A stretch of DNA of 64,000 bases, taken from positions 1 to 64,000 of the forward strand of contig JAOUGX010000008.1 in the NCBI GenBank assembly GCA_029865385.1, written 5' to 3'. Position 1 is the stretch's first letter, and every line of letters starts with the position of its first letter. The notes below the pieces were generated by a model that did not search any database, was not told the DNA's origin, and worked only from the letters and a program-made list of their open reading frames with translations. A program made the translations under genes and the position numbers. The DNA is from Gammaproteobacteria bacterium. GTDB lineage: Bacteria; Pseudomonadota; Gammaproteobacteria; Steroidobacterales; Woeseiaceae. This document shows, one piece after another, positions 19,439 to 28,193 of this stretch.

Positions 19439-20374
19439 CTAGCCCCTGGGATGATGCCGTCCGTGCAGTTCCTTCAGCCTTTCACGCGCAACGTGCGTAT
19501 AAATCTGAGTCGTCGAAAGGTCACTGTGGCCCAGCAGTAATTGCACCACTCGAAGGTCCGCGCCGCGGTTCAGCAGATGCGTTGCGAAAGCATGCCGGAG
19601 GCTGTGCGGAGACAGTTTTTTGGCGATCCCCGCCTTCTGTGCGTAGCGCTTGATAATGTGCCAGAAGGCCTGGCGGGTCATTCGGTCGCCACGACGCGTC
19701 GGGAACAGGTAGTCCGTCTGGCGCTCCAGCAGGATTTCCATGCGCGGACCGTCGATGAAGTCGCGCAGCCATCTCTGAGATTCGTCACCTAGCGGAATGA
19801 GCCTTTCGCGGTCGCCCTTGCCTACGATTCGCAGTACGCCCTGATTGAAATTGACCTGGGACTGCTTGAGGTTGATCAATTCCGATACGCGCAGTCCGGT
19901 TGCGTAAAGCAATTCCAGCATGGCACGGTCGCGGTGCCCAAGCGGTTCCTCCGGATTCGGCGCGTGCAACAATGCATCCACTTCGTCCTCGGTGAGAGTC
20001 TTTGGCAGCGAGCGGCCGATGCGCGGCATCTCGATGTCCGCGGTAGGGTCGTTGTCTCGTAATCCTTCCCGCATGATGTAGCGAAAGAAACGACGGAAAC
20101 TTGATAGCTGGCGTGCGGTCGAGCGCGGTTTCGCTCCGGATTCGACGCGGCGCGCAATGAATGCGAGAAGGTCGGATTTTTCGGCATCCTCGATACGGAT
20201 ATCCTGTTCCTCAAGGCCGCGCCAGAGCGTCATCAGATCCGCACGGTACGCGCCCAACGTGTTGGCGGACAGACCTCGTTCCATCCAAATTGCGTCGAGA
20301 AATCGATCGACCAGCTGCTCCGAGTTCGATTGCTTTTTGGATGTTTGTTGCTGACTGCTCGCCATAGCTTCCAT
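19439..20374 (-). CDS. xerD: Tyrosine recombinase XerD
   Basis: Resolves chromosome dimers at dif with XerC and FtsK. The core has an N-terminal SAM-like DNA-binding domain (FLDAIWMERGLSANTLGAYR) and the catalytic domain with the R-H-R-H-Y set: LLYATGLRVSEL, SPHSLRHAFATHLL, LLGHSDLSTTQIYTHV. The start is uncertain between ATG 20374 and ATG 20365, the latter with GGAAG just upstream. Either gives about 310 residues. A longer frame to 20416 exists but adds a non-homologous lead. Confidence 0.93.
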   Translation of the reverse strand: MEAMASSQQQTSKKQSNSEQLVDRFLDAIWMERGLSANTLGAYRADLMTLWRGLEEQDIRIEDAEKSDLLAFIARRVESGAKPRSTARQLSSFRRFFRYIMREGLRDNDPTADIEMPRIGRSLPKTLTEDEVDALLHAPNPEEPLGHRDRAMLELLYATGLRVSELINLKQSQVNFNQGVLRIVGKGDRERLIPLGDESQRWLRDFIDGPRMEILLERQTDYLFPTRRGDRMTRQAFWHIIKRYAQKAGIAKKLSPHSLRHAFATHLLNRGADLRVVQLLLGHSDLSTTQIYTHVARERLKELHGRHHPRG

Positions 20375-20556
20375 CGGTCCGGGTAATGTCCGCAAATTGC
20401 TGCAGTGATCACTCAATTGCAGATGTTGGCTGGTAGCATACGCCGCCTGCGAGCAGCGTTCGGTAGCTACCGGTCGTTCACCTGTCTACAACAAACTGAT
20501 CGCCAAGCGACGGATTTTTCAAGGTTTTGAGTATGCGCAGCGACTCCGGCGATCGA

Positions 20557-20572
20557 TGTGATTGCGGTCACA
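20557..20572. promoter_or_regulatory. CRP/Vfr-type binding site 1
   Basis: TGTGATTGCGGTCACA matches the CRP consensus TGTGA-N6-TCACA at all ten positions. It is centred about 172 bases upstream of the acyltransferase start at 20737 and points towards a global cAMP-dependent (or FNR-family) regulator. No such regulator gene lies in the window. Confidence 0.65.
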
Positions 20573-20595
20573 GATTCATCAAGGCATTAACATAA

Positions 20596-20611
20596 AGTGA
20601 TCTGCGTCACA
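20596..20611. promoter_or_regulatory. CRP/Vfr-type binding site 2
   Basis: AGTGATCTGCGTCACA matches the CRP half-sites at nine of ten positions. It is spaced 39 bases centre to centre from site 1. The tandem arrangement makes a chance match less likely. Confidence 0.55.
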
Positions 20612-20736
20612 GCTCCAGGCGCGAAATCACGGCGAATTGGCATAAATTCGTTCAGCTAATCGCTGCGATTGCCGATCAGGATCGCGATGGAGCGGGCAAT
20701 CGCACGTTGTGAGCCATGACGACGGACAATTAGAAA

Positions 20737-21480
20737 ATGACGACAAGCCACGATCACAGACGCACCGGACCGGTCGCCATTGCTTACGGCATGTATGCGT
20801 GGATCGCGTTTGTGGCCTGTGTACTCTTCGCAATCCTTGTCGCGCTTCTATTGCCCGGGCTGGAGCGTCGGCGACGCTGGGTTTCTGCCGCCGCCAGGTT
20901 CTCATTCACTCTCAGTGGTATCGCGGCGACGGTAGAAGGCCTGGAAACCCTGCCGGCCGGACACTGTATCGTTGTGGCCAATCATGCCAGCTACCTGGAC
21001 GGGGTAATCCTGCAGGCATTTCTGCCTCCGAGATTTTCCTATGTCATCAAGGGAGAAATGCAGAACGTGCCGGGTGTGCACTTTCTGTTGCGGCGCATTG
21101 GCGCAAAATTCGTCGAAAGATTTGTCACGTCCGGTAGTGCGCGCGACGCCAGGGCCTTGCTGAAGGCTGCCAGCGCGGGCGAATCGCTGGCCTTCTTTCC
21201 TGAAGGCACTTTCGTCCGCGAGCCGGGCCTCGGCCGTTTCCGGCCTGGTGCTTTCGCCGCTGCAATCAAGGGCGAGTTACCGATCGTGCCACTTGCGATT
21301 CTCGGCTCACGGGAGGTATTGCCCGGTGGAACGATGCTGCCGCGGCGCGCCCGACTGCGGGTCGCGATCCTGCCGGCGATACCGCCGCAGCACGATGCTT
21401 TCGGCAGCAGTGCCATGCTGGCCGAAGCCGCACGACAGCGGATTCTGGGGATTCTGGACGAACCCGATCTGCTGGCGTGA
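20737..21480 (+). CDS. PlsC-family lysophospholipid acyltransferase
   Basis: A 247-residue membrane-associated acyltransferase of the 1-acyl-glycerol-3-phosphate acyltransferase type. It has an N-terminal hydrophobic helix (about 14-40), the catalytic NHxxxxD box at Asn82-Asp88 (ANHASYLDG) and the substrate-binding FFPEGTF motif. It is not linked to other phospholipid genes, and two CRP-type sites precede it. It may be a paralogue of plsC with a special role in lipid remodelling; the exact acceptor is unknown. Confidence 0.85.
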   Translation: MTTSHDHRRTGPVAIAYGMYAWIAFVACVLFAILVALLLPGLERRRRWVSAAARFSFTLSGIAATVEGLETLPAGHCIVVANHASYLDGVILQAFLPPRFSYVIKGEMQNVPGVHFLLRRIGAKFVERFVTSGSARDARALLKAASAGESLAFFPEGTFVREPGLGRFRPGAFAAAIKGELPIVPLAILGSREVLPGGTMLPRRARLRVAILPAIPPQHDAFGSSAMLAEAARQRILGILDEPDLLA

Positions 21481-21590
21481 CCAGCATCCGGCGCTTGCCG
21501 GTTGCACACGGAGTAGGGATACGGGAAAGTAGTGCTCCCTTTTTATTCACGGGCCGGATTTTCATGGCTCGTCCTGATTAGAGTTACGCA

Positions 21591-22769
21591 ATGAGCAATG
21601 ATCCCGTCGTTATCGTCGCCGCACGACGCACGCCACTTGGTGCTTTCCAGGGCAGCCTTGGCTCCGTTAGTGCAACGGACCTCGCCGCGACGGCAATTTC
21701 GGCGGCCACCGCTGACTGCGGCCTCGATCCTGCGTTGATAAACGAAGTGCTGCTCGGCTGCGTACTGCCCGCCGGACTCGGCCAGGCACCCGCCCGACAG
21801 GCGGCATTGGCTGGCGGCATTCCGACGGCAGTGCCCTGCACAACCGTAAACAAGGTCTGCGGATCGGGCATGAAGACCACGATGCTCGGCCACGACCTCA
21901 TTCGGGCCGGAACGGCAAGCGTTGTCCTGTGCGGCGGCATGGAATCCATGAGCAACGCACCGTACCTGCTGCCAAAAGCCCGGGGCGGATTTCGCATGGG
22001 TCACCAGGAAGCACTGGACCATATGTTTTTCGATGGCCTGCAAAACCCTTATGACGGCAATATGATGGGCCATTTCGCCGAACTGACGGCACAAAAGTAC
22101 GGCTTCACGCGCGAGAATCAGGATGCCTTCGCCATTGAATCCGTGTCACGCGCCAGGGCGGCGCTGTCTGAAGGCCGCTTCGCCGCAGAAATTGCCGCGG
22201 TCAACGTCAAGTCGCGCAAAGGCGAATTCGTCGTCGCAGAAGACGAAGGCCCCGGCACGGCAAAGCTTGAAAAGATTCCCGAACTCCGGCCGGCTTTCAG
22301 CAAGGATGGCACCGTCACCGCAGCGAGTTCGTCGTCCATATCGGACGGGGCCGCCGCACTTATCCTGATGTCCGAGAGTCACGCCAAAACGCAGGGCATG
22401 CCGATTCTGGCAAAAATCAGCGGCCACTCTGGGTTCGCGCAGGAACCCGAATGGTTTACCACTTCGCCGGTGTTCGCGATCCGGTCTCTGCACAAGAAAT
22501 TGGCATGGAATCCGGACAACGTCGACCTGTATGAAATAAATGAAGCCTTTGCCTGCGTGACCATGGCGGCAATGAAAGATGTCGGAATTCCCCATGACAA
22601 GGTGAATGTAAATGGCGGGGCTTGCGCGCTGGGACATCCGATAGGCGCTTCGGGCGCTCGCATCATCGTCACGTTGTTGCATGCACTAAGAGAAAAAGGA
22701 GGCGGTCGTGGCATAGCATCGCTGTGCATCGGTGGCGGCGAAGCCGTGGCGATCGGCATCGAAGTCTGA
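21591..22769 (+). CDS. Acetyl-CoA C-acyltransferase (thiolase)
   Basis: Thiolase of 392 residues, either cleaving 3-ketoacyl-CoA in beta-oxidation or condensing acetyl-CoA. The nucleophilic Cys is in TVNKVCGSGMK, the conserved His in GGACALGHPIGASGAR, and the second Cys in ASLCIGGGEAVAI. Only 44 bases separate it from the next gene, an acyl-CoA-type short-chain dehydrogenase, so both probably act on consecutive steps of acyl chain or branched amino-acid degradation. Confidence 0.93.
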   Translation: MSNDPVVIVAARRTPLGAFQGSLGSVSATDLAATAISAATADCGLDPALINEVLLGCVLPAGLGQAPARQAALAGGIPTAVPCTTVNKVCGSGMKTTMLGHDLIRAGTASVVLCGGMESMSNAPYLLPKARGGFRMGHQEALDHMFFDGLQNPYDGNMMGHFAELTAQKYGFTRENQDAFAIESVSRARAALSEGRFAAEIAAVNVKSRKGEFVVAEDEGPGTAKLEKIPELRPAFSKDGTVTAASSSSISDGAAALILMSESHAKTQGMPILAKISGHSGFAQEPEWFTTSPVFAIRSLHKKLAWNPDNVDLYEINEAFACVTMAAMKDVGIPHDKVNVNGGACALGHPIGASGARIIVTLLHALREKGGGRGIASLCIGGGEAVAIGIEV

Positions 22770-22813
22770 ACGATTTTTCGCACCCGCAATAAATAGTTTC
22801 TCAAGGAGACATC

Positions 22814-23581
22814 ATGGATCTGGCAAAAGCCCGCGCGGTCGTATCGGGCGGCGCATCGGGACTGGGATTGGCGACGGCGGAACGAATCGTCGCTGCCGGT
22901 GGCAAGGTCGTACTGCTTGACATAAACGACGAACAGGGCGCCGCCAGCGCAAAGTCGCTCGGATCGGCGGCAAAGTTCATCCGCACCGACGTTGCGGACG
23001 AAAGCAATGTGCGGACCGCGATGCAAAAAGCGGCAGACTTCATGGGCGGCATAACGCTCGCCGTCAATTGCGCGGGTGTGCTGATGCCCGGACGCGCGCT
23101 CGGACGCGAAGGACCGATGCCGGCCGCACAATTTTCGAAAGTCGTGCAAATCAACCTGGTGGGCAGCTTCATCGTCGCCAAGGAAGCAGCCGCCATCATG
23201 CAAAGAAACGACCCAAACAAGGACGGGGAGCGCGGTGTCATTGTAAGCACGGCATCCGTGGCCGCGTTCGAAGGCCAGATCGGGCAAGCCCCTTACTCCG
23301 CGTCGAAAGGAGGAGTCGTTGGCATGATGTTGCCGCTGGCGCGGGAGTTTGCTCGATTCGGCATTCGTGTGAATACCATTGCGCCGGGAATTTTCCTGAC
23401 GCCGATGATGGCGTCCCTGTCTGAAGAAATTCGGACATCGCTCGGCGCACAGGTGCCGTTTCCGTCACGCCTCGGGAGACCCGAGGAGTATGCGGATCTG
23501 GTTGCCAGCATCTATGGCAATGCGATGATCAACGGAGAAACCATCCGTCTCGACGGCGCGATCAGGATGCAGCCCAGCTAG
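22814..23581 (+). CDS. 3-hydroxyacyl-CoA dehydrogenase type 2-like SDR
   Basis: A 255-residue classical short-chain dehydrogenase resembling 17-beta-HSD10/3-hydroxyacyl-CoA dehydrogenase type 2. The cofactor site is GGASGLGLATAE, with the NCAG motif, catalytic Ser in VSTASVAAFEGQ and Tyr-x3-Lys in APYSASKGG, followed by NTIAPGIFLTPM. AAGGAGACATC precedes the ATG, a strong ribosome site. It probably oxidises the 3-hydroxyacyl-CoA that the upstream thiolase then cleaves. Confidence 0.9.
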   Translation: MDLAKARAVVSGGASGLGLATAERIVAAGGKVVLLDINDEQGAASAKSLGSAAKFIRTDVADESNVRTAMQKAADFMGGITLAVNCAGVLMPGRALGREGPMPAAQFSKVVQINLVGSFIVAKEAAAIMQRNDPNKDGERGVIVSTASVAAFEGQIGQAPYSASKGGVVGMMLPLAREFARFGIRVNTIAPGIFLTPMMASLSEEIRTSLGAQVPFPSRLGRPEEYADLVASIYGNAMINGETIRLDGAIRMQPS

Positions 23582-23601
23582 TAGTCAGCCGGTCCGGGCC
23601 A

Positions 23602-25263
23602 TTACATACCGCTATAGTTCGGACCGCCCCCGCCCTCCGGAACGGTCCAGACGATATTCTGCTTCGGATCCTTGATATCGCAGGTCTTGCAATGCACGCA
23701 ATTCGCAGCATTGATCTGGAAGCGAGGCTGACCGTTATCTTCAACGATTTCGTAAACACCGGCAGGACAGTACCGTTGTGCCGGTTCATCGTACTCCGGC
23801 AAATTGAAATCGACCGGGATGCCCGGGTCTTTCAGTTGCAGATGCGACGGCTGATCTTCCTCGTGATTCGTACTCGACAGGAAAACAGATGAAAGCCGGT
23901 CGAAGCTGATCACGCCATCGGGTCTGGGATATTCGATTGCCGGTGCCTTCGCCGCAGGGCGCAGAGTTTCGTGATCCGCTTCGCGATTCCTCAGGGTAAA
24001 TGGCAGCCGGCCGCGGAACAGGTTCTGATCGATGTAGGTAAATGCGGCGCCGAAAAATGTGCCAAGCTTGTGCAATGCCGGTCCGAAATTTCTCGCCCGA
24101 TGCATTTCGTCATAGACCCAGGATTCGCGAACGCGTTGTTCGTAGCCGACCAGGTCAGAATAACCCGTATCGCCACCGGCCAGGGCAGCATAAACCGATT
24201 CCGCGGCGAGCATACCGGTCTTGATTGCCGTGTGCGCGCCCTTGATCTTGATGCCGTTGAGAAATCCTGCGTCACAGCCGGTCAGCATTCCGCCAGGGAA
24301 GCTAAGGCGCGGAAGCGATTGCAGGCCGCCCTTGTTGACTGCCCGAGCGCCATAAGCAATTCGCTTGCCGCCTTCGAGGTAGCAACGAATCTTCGGATGC
24401 AGTTTCCAGCGTTGGAATTCCTCGAACGGCGAGAGGTGCGGATTCCGGTAGTTGAGCGCGACGATAAATCCGAGGAATACTTGATTGTTCGATGCGTGAT
24501 ACAGAAATCCGCCGCCTTCCGTGCGATTGTCGAGCGGCCAGCCCATGGTGTGAACGACCTGTCCTTGCTGATGCCTTGCCGCGTCGATTTCCCAGACTTC
24601 CTTGATGCCGATTCCATAGTGCTGCGGGTCGCAGTCGGCACGCAACTCGAATCGGTCCATCAGATGTTCACCGAGATTTCCGCGGCAACCCTCTGCGAAA
24701 ATTGTGTACTTGCCGAGCAGTTCGTAACCTGGCTGGTATCCCGGCTTTTTGCTGCCGTCCTTCGCCACGCCCATGTCGCTTGTGGCAACGCCCCGGACAC
24801 GTCCCTGTTCGTCGTAAAGCACTTCTGCCGCTGCGAATCCCGGGAACACATTGGCGCCGAGTGTCTCGGCCTGCTCGCCGAGCCAGCGGCAAAGTCTGCC
24901 GAGACCGATGATGTAGTTGCCCTTGTTGTGCATCGGGTGCGGCACGAAGATGCCTGGCACTCGCAGCGATTTCGTTTCACCGGTCAGGTAGTGGATGAGG
25001 TCGCCGCTGACAGCCGTGTTGACCGGAGCTCCTCTGTCGCGCCAGTCGGGAAACAATTCGTCAAGGGCCCGGGGCTCGAAAACATTTCCGGACAAGATGT
25101 GCGCGCCGATCTCGGAACCCTTTTCCAAGACGACGACTGACAATTCGCGGCCGTCCTGCTGCGCGAGCTGCATCAGTTTGCACGCCGACGCCAGCCCGGC
25201 CGGACCTCCGCCGACTATTACGACGTCGAATTCCATGGATTCCCTTTCAGCGGGCTCGCTCAT
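23602..25263 (-). CDS. Electron transfer flavoprotein-ubiquinone oxidoreductase
   Basis: Moves electrons from ETF, reduced by acyl-CoA dehydrogenases, to ubiquinone. From ATG 25263 it has 553 residues, close to the family length. The FAD site is DVVIVGGGPAGLASA (about 12-26). The C-terminal ferredoxin-like part carries ligands in NCVHCKTCDIKDPKQN and ends GGGGPNYSGM, the typical ETF-QO finish. Longer upstream frames run through the divergent zapE region and are rejected. Convergent with the thiolase-SDR pair. Confidence 0.95.
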   Translation of the reverse strand: MSEPAERESMEFDVVIVGGGPAGLASACKLMQLAQQDGRELSVVVLEKGSEIGAHILSGNVFEPRALDELFPDWRDRGAPVNTAVSGDLIHYLTGETKSLRVPGIFVPHPMHNKGNYIIGLGRLCRWLGEQAETLGANVFPGFAAAEVLYDEQGRVRGVATSDMGVAKDGSKKPGYQPGYELLGKYTIFAEGCRGNLGEHLMDRFELRADCDPQHYGIGIKEVWEIDAARHQQGQVVHTMGWPLDNRTEGGGFLYHASNNQVFLGFIVALNYRNPHLSPFEEFQRWKLHPKIRCYLEGGKRIAYGARAVNKGGLQSLPRLSFPGGMLTGCDAGFLNGIKIKGAHTAIKTGMLAAESVYAALAGGDTGYSDLVGYEQRVRESWVYDEMHRARNFGPALHKLGTFFGAAFTYIDQNLFRGRLPFTLRNREADHETLRPAAKAPAIEYPRPDGVISFDRLSSVFLSSTNHEEDQPSHLQLKDPGIPVDFNLPEYDEPAQRYCPAGVYEIVEDNGQPRFQINAANCVHCKTCDIKDPKQNIVWTVPEGGGGPNYSGM

Positions 25264-25404
25264 GTCTTTTGATTTCCCTTTTGTCAGGCCGCGGAATTCT
25301 ATCAGACGCCGGCCGAAGTTACGGCCACGATGCCCGAGGCTGGCTACGCTCCGTGCTCCACGGTAGGCTGCGGCGCAATTGCCGGGTATTTCACAGGAGA
25401 GCCG

Positions 25405-26499
25405 TTGGGAATCAGCAGCGCATATTCGACAGTGGTTGAACGCGAAGGACTTGTGCAAGACCCGGCACAGCAGGAAGTCGTTGATATCCTGCGGCAGCTT
25501 CAAATAGAGCTCGGCAACGAACGTACCGCAGCCGGGCGATTTCGTCGCCTGTTCGCGAGGCTGCGGGGGCGTCCCTCCGCAGGGGTGCGAGGTATTTATC
25601 TGTGGGGAGGGGTCGGCCGTGGCAAGACGTTTCTTATGGACCTCTTTTATTCAACGCTGACCACAGAGCGCAAGCGGCGAATGCATTTTCACGAAATGAT
25701 GAGCGAAATCCATGCAAGGCTGCGGATCCACGCTGACACCGAGGATCCGGCAGACAAAGTCGCCGCCGAGATCGCGAACGAAACATCCGTGCTGTGTTTC
25801 GACGAATTCTTTGTCAGCGACATCGGCGATGCCATGATTCTCGGTCGTTTGCTGAACGGCCTTTTTTGCCGAGGCACCGTACTCGTTGCGACGTCCAACA
25901 CACCACCCGATGAGCTGTACGCGGACGGCTTGCAACGCGAACGATTCCTGCCTGCCATCGACCTGCTGAAAAAACATGCGCAGATTGTGCACCTGGATAC
26001 CGGCACGGATTACAGACTGCGGATGCTGAAACGCGCCGGCACCTATCTGACACCGGACGATGCCGACGCAGAAAAGAAGCTCGAGGAATTCTTTCACAGC
26101 AGCGCGGCAACCGCCTCGGCAATGAATCCGGTACTGGAAATCCTGGGGCGACCTGTCACATGCCGCCGCTGTACCAGCGATGTGGCGTGGTTCGATTTTT
26201 CTGCCATTTGCGACGGCCCGCGAAGTGTCAATGACTATATCGAAATTGCACGCCGCTTCCAGACAATCATTATTTCTAAGGTCCCGGTGCTGCGGCCGGA
26301 AGCACACAATGCAGCGCGCCGATTTATTTCACTGATTGACGAATTCTACGACCGCCGGGTAAAACTGGTGGTCTCCGCGGAAGCCCCGATAGACCGTTTG
26401 TACCAGGGCAAGAAACTGGCGTTCGAGTTTCGCCGCACCGCAAGCCGGCTGACGGAGATGCAGTCGTCCGGGTATTTGCATGCAGCACACAGAGGATGA
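25405..26499 (+). CDS. zapE: ZapE/AFG1-family AAA ATPase (TTG start)
   Basis: ZapE is a cell-division-associated ATPase of the AFG1 family. The Walker A motif is WGGVGRGKTFLMDLFY, Walker B is VLCFDEFFVSD, and LVATSNTPPDELYADGLQR and LVVSAEAPIDRLY follow in the expected order. I chose the TTG at 25405 because CAGGAGA lies five bases upstream and QDPAQQEVVDILRQL then falls near the N-terminus as in the family (364 aa). A frame open to an ATG at 25330 would add 25 residues without a clear ribosome site. Confidence 0.87.
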   Translation: MGISSAYSTVVEREGLVQDPAQQEVVDILRQLQIELGNERTAAGRFRRLFARLRGRPSAGVRGIYLWGGVGRGKTFLMDLFYSTLTTERKRRMHFHEMMSEIHARLRIHADTEDPADKVAAEIANETSVLCFDEFFVSDIGDAMILGRLLNGLFCRGTVLVATSNTPPDELYADGLQRERFLPAIDLLKKHAQIVHLDTGTDYRLRMLKRAGTYLTPDDADAEKKLEEFFHSSAATASAMNPVLEILGRPVTCRRCTSDVAWFDFSAICDGPRSVNDYIEIARRFQTIIISKVPVLRPEAHNAARRFISLIDEFYDRRVKLVVSAEAPIDRLYQGKKLAFEFRRTASRLTEMQSSGYLHAAHRG

Positions 26500-26624
26500 G
26501 GACCTGCGGCAATGCTCATGACGACCTCTGAAGCACGACGGTCTGGTCCGATGACCGGCGATTACAGTATGATCGATAATACAGATAACCCGACGATCCG
26601 ATCCGAAACAACCATGGTAATGAG

Positions 26625-27074
26625 ATGAGTAAAGAATTGATTTTAGAAGATTTTTTGCCCTACAGGCTGGCCATTCTGTCGCACACCATCAGCTCCTCCA
26701 TCGCCCGCGCCTACGACCAGCGTTTCGGACTGACCATTCCGGAATGGCGTGTGATAACGATACTGGGTCGATTCCCCGGCCTTTCCGCCGTGGAGGTTGC
26801 CGACCGCACAATGATGGACAAGGTCGCCGTCAGTCGAGCGGTCACCAAACTCATCAAAAGTGGCCGGGTCGATCGTGAATTTGCGGATGCCGACCGGCGA
26901 CGTTCCATTCTCAACCTGTCCGAAGTCGGGCGGAACGTGCTTGCTGACATTGCGCCACTGGCACTGGGCATCGAGGCAGACCTGTTGCACGGACTAAGCG
27001 AAGAGCAAATCCAGACACTGAATGTCGTAATCGAAAAACTGCTGCTGCGCGCACGCCTGATCAGCGCACCCTAG
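26625..27074 (+). CDS. MarR-family transcriptional regulator
   Basis: A 149-residue winged-helix regulator. The DNA-binding part includes PEWRVITILGRFPGLSAVEVADR, MMDKVAVSRAVTKLIKSG and the wing DADRRRSILNLSEVG. MarR proteins usually bind palindromes and respond to small aromatic ligands. It is convergent with, and only 24 bases from, the tryptophan 2,3-dioxygenase gene, so control of that gene is possible but not shown. An overlapping palindrome sits at the dioxygenase start. Confidence 0.9.
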   Translation: MSKELILEDFLPYRLAILSHTISSSIARAYDQRFGLTIPEWRVITILGRFPGLSAVEVADRTMMDKVAVSRAVTKLIKSGRVDREFADADRRRSILNLSEVGRNVLADIAPLALGIEADLLHGLSEEQIQTLNVVIEKLLLRARLISAP

Positions 27075-27097
27075 CTTTCAGAATCGTGCCTGTGGCA

Positions 27098-27949
27098 TCA
27101 GTCGGGAACCGCGCCGATTTTGGTTCGAACTGTAATCAGCTCAGGAAAGAAATCTGATTCCAGTGCCTTCTTCAAGAACGAAACTCCCGACGAACCGCCT
27201 GTCCCGCGTTTGTGTCCGATTATTCGCTCTACCGTCTTCATATGATGGTAACGCCAGAACTGGAAATTGTTTCCGACGTCCATAAGAGCTTCGCACATCT
27301 CGTAATTCGCCCAATGCTCGCGCGGGCGTTCGTAAATGTCCTTCAGGACCGAAACCACACCGTCATCTTCTTCCCGCATGCGGCTAAAATCCCGGTCAAG
27401 TACCTTTGGCGGAATAGCGTAGCCGTTTCGCGCCAGGTACCGCAGAAACTCGTCAAAAAGCGCCGGCGCGGTCAATGCAGCCTGGAGGCGTTTCAGCCAG
27501 TCGGTCTGTTTCTCGTAGACACTGAGGTAAGACCTGCTCTTGTTGCCCAACAGGAACTCGAGCAATCGATACTGCGGCGACTGGAAGCCGGACGCTTTGC
27601 CGAATACGTGGCGAAATTGTGCGTACTCACTCGGCGTCAGCGTATCCAGCACCATCCACTGGTTGTAGATCTGATTCTGAATGTGCTTTACCCGCGCCAG
27701 GTGCTTTACAGCCGGCGGCGTATCGTTGGTCCTGATACAACGCATCGCCGCTTCAACCTCATGAATGATGAGTTTGATCCACAGCTCTGTAACCTGATGC
27801 TGAACGATGAAAAGCATTTCATCATGATGCGGCGGATCGCTGAGAGGAATTTGCGCATTCAGCAGCACATCGAGTTGCAGGTACGCCGTGTAATCGCTGT
27901 CACGGTCTACCCCTGTATGAATTGTCGATTCGAGTGAGCGCTTTTTCAT
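27098..27949 (-). CDS. kynA: Tryptophan 2,3-dioxygenase
   Basis: Haem enzyme that opens the indole ring of L-tryptophan to N-formylkynurenine. The 283 residues include DPPHHDEMLFIVQHQVTELW (distal His and substrate arginine region), ASGFQSPQYRLLEFLLGNKS, and the proximal-His segment FQFWRYHHMKTVERIIGHKRG followed by GTGGSSGV. No kynurenine formamidase or kynureninase is nearby. No Shine-Dalgarno is visible; the start codon is directly preceded by an overlapping palindrome. Confidence 0.95.
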   Translation of the reverse strand: MKKRSLESTIHTGVDRDSDYTAYLQLDVLLNAQIPLSDPPHHDEMLFIVQHQVTELWIKLIIHEVEAAMRCIRTNDTPPAVKHLARVKHIQNQIYNQWMVLDTLTPSEYAQFRHVFGKASGFQSPQYRLLEFLLGNKSRSYLSVYEKQTDWLKRLQAALTAPALFDEFLRYLARNGYAIPPKVLDRDFSRMREEDDGVVSVLKDIYERPREHWANYEMCEALMDVGNNFQFWRYHHMKTVERIIGHKRGTGGSSGVSFLKKALESDFFPELITVRTKIGAVPD

Positions 27950-27952
27950 TAT

Positions 27953-27967
27953 CTATTGGATAGCCAA
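27953..27967. promoter_or_regulatory. Overlapping palindromes just upstream of the kynA start codon
   Basis: CTATTGGATAG (27953-27963) and TTGGATAGCCAA (27956-27967) are overlapping short inverted repeats ending three bases before the ATG, where a ribosome site would be expected. They could be an operator for the neighbouring MarR protein. Short palindromes arise by chance, so this is tentative. Confidence 0.25.
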
Positions 27968-28086
27968 GCGTATTTCGCAATGTCACGCATTGTAGGCCGA
28001 TTTGCACACAAGTCGACCGGCTCCACGAGCAAAGCGCTACCACAATAGCGGTACCCGACCGCGCAGCCATGCGGCCGACCTTGCTG

Positions 28087-28112
28087 TATAATCCCGGCCC
28101 GTCGCTCGGGCC
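28087..28112 (+). promoter_or_regulatory. Candidate pdhABC promoter -10 with palindrome at the start site
   Basis: A perfect TATAAT at 28087-28092 lies about 100 bases before pdhA. No good -35 is seen at 17 bases. GGCCCG-TCGCT-CGGGCC (28096-28112) is a perfect six-base inverted repeat covering the expected transcription start, a typical position for a repressor operator. Confidence 0.4.
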
Positions 28113-28193
28113 ACAGCCGGCGGCGGTGCCTGCGGGCTGCCGCGCGGTCGAGAATTACAAAGGTCCGCCATTTTTCAGGATATGGAGTAATAC

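Larger units (their letters stand above)
20417..20736. other. Intergenic region between divergent xerD and plsC-like genes
   Basis: No gene is visible in these 320 bases. The left half has no recognisable signal. The right half holds two CRP-type palindromes (annotated separately) followed by about 125 bases before the acyltransferase start. I did not find a convincing -35/-10 pair with standard spacing, as would be expected for an activator-dependent promoter. Confidence 0.6.

Noticed and set aside
20627-20905. A 92-residue minus-strand frame overlapping the acyltransferase start
   Set aside because: Arg/Cys-rich composition typical of a shadow frame; no recognisable domain and it covers the 5' end of a clear plus-strand gene.
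22379-23287. A 302-residue minus-strand frame across thiolase and SDR
   Set aside because: It lies opposite two well-supported genes with motifs intact; its composition is that of an antisense shadow.
25330-25404. Longer zapE frame starting with ATG at 25330
   Set aside because: No ribosome site, and the extra 25 residues do not resemble the family. The TTG at 25405 has CAGGAGA just upstream.
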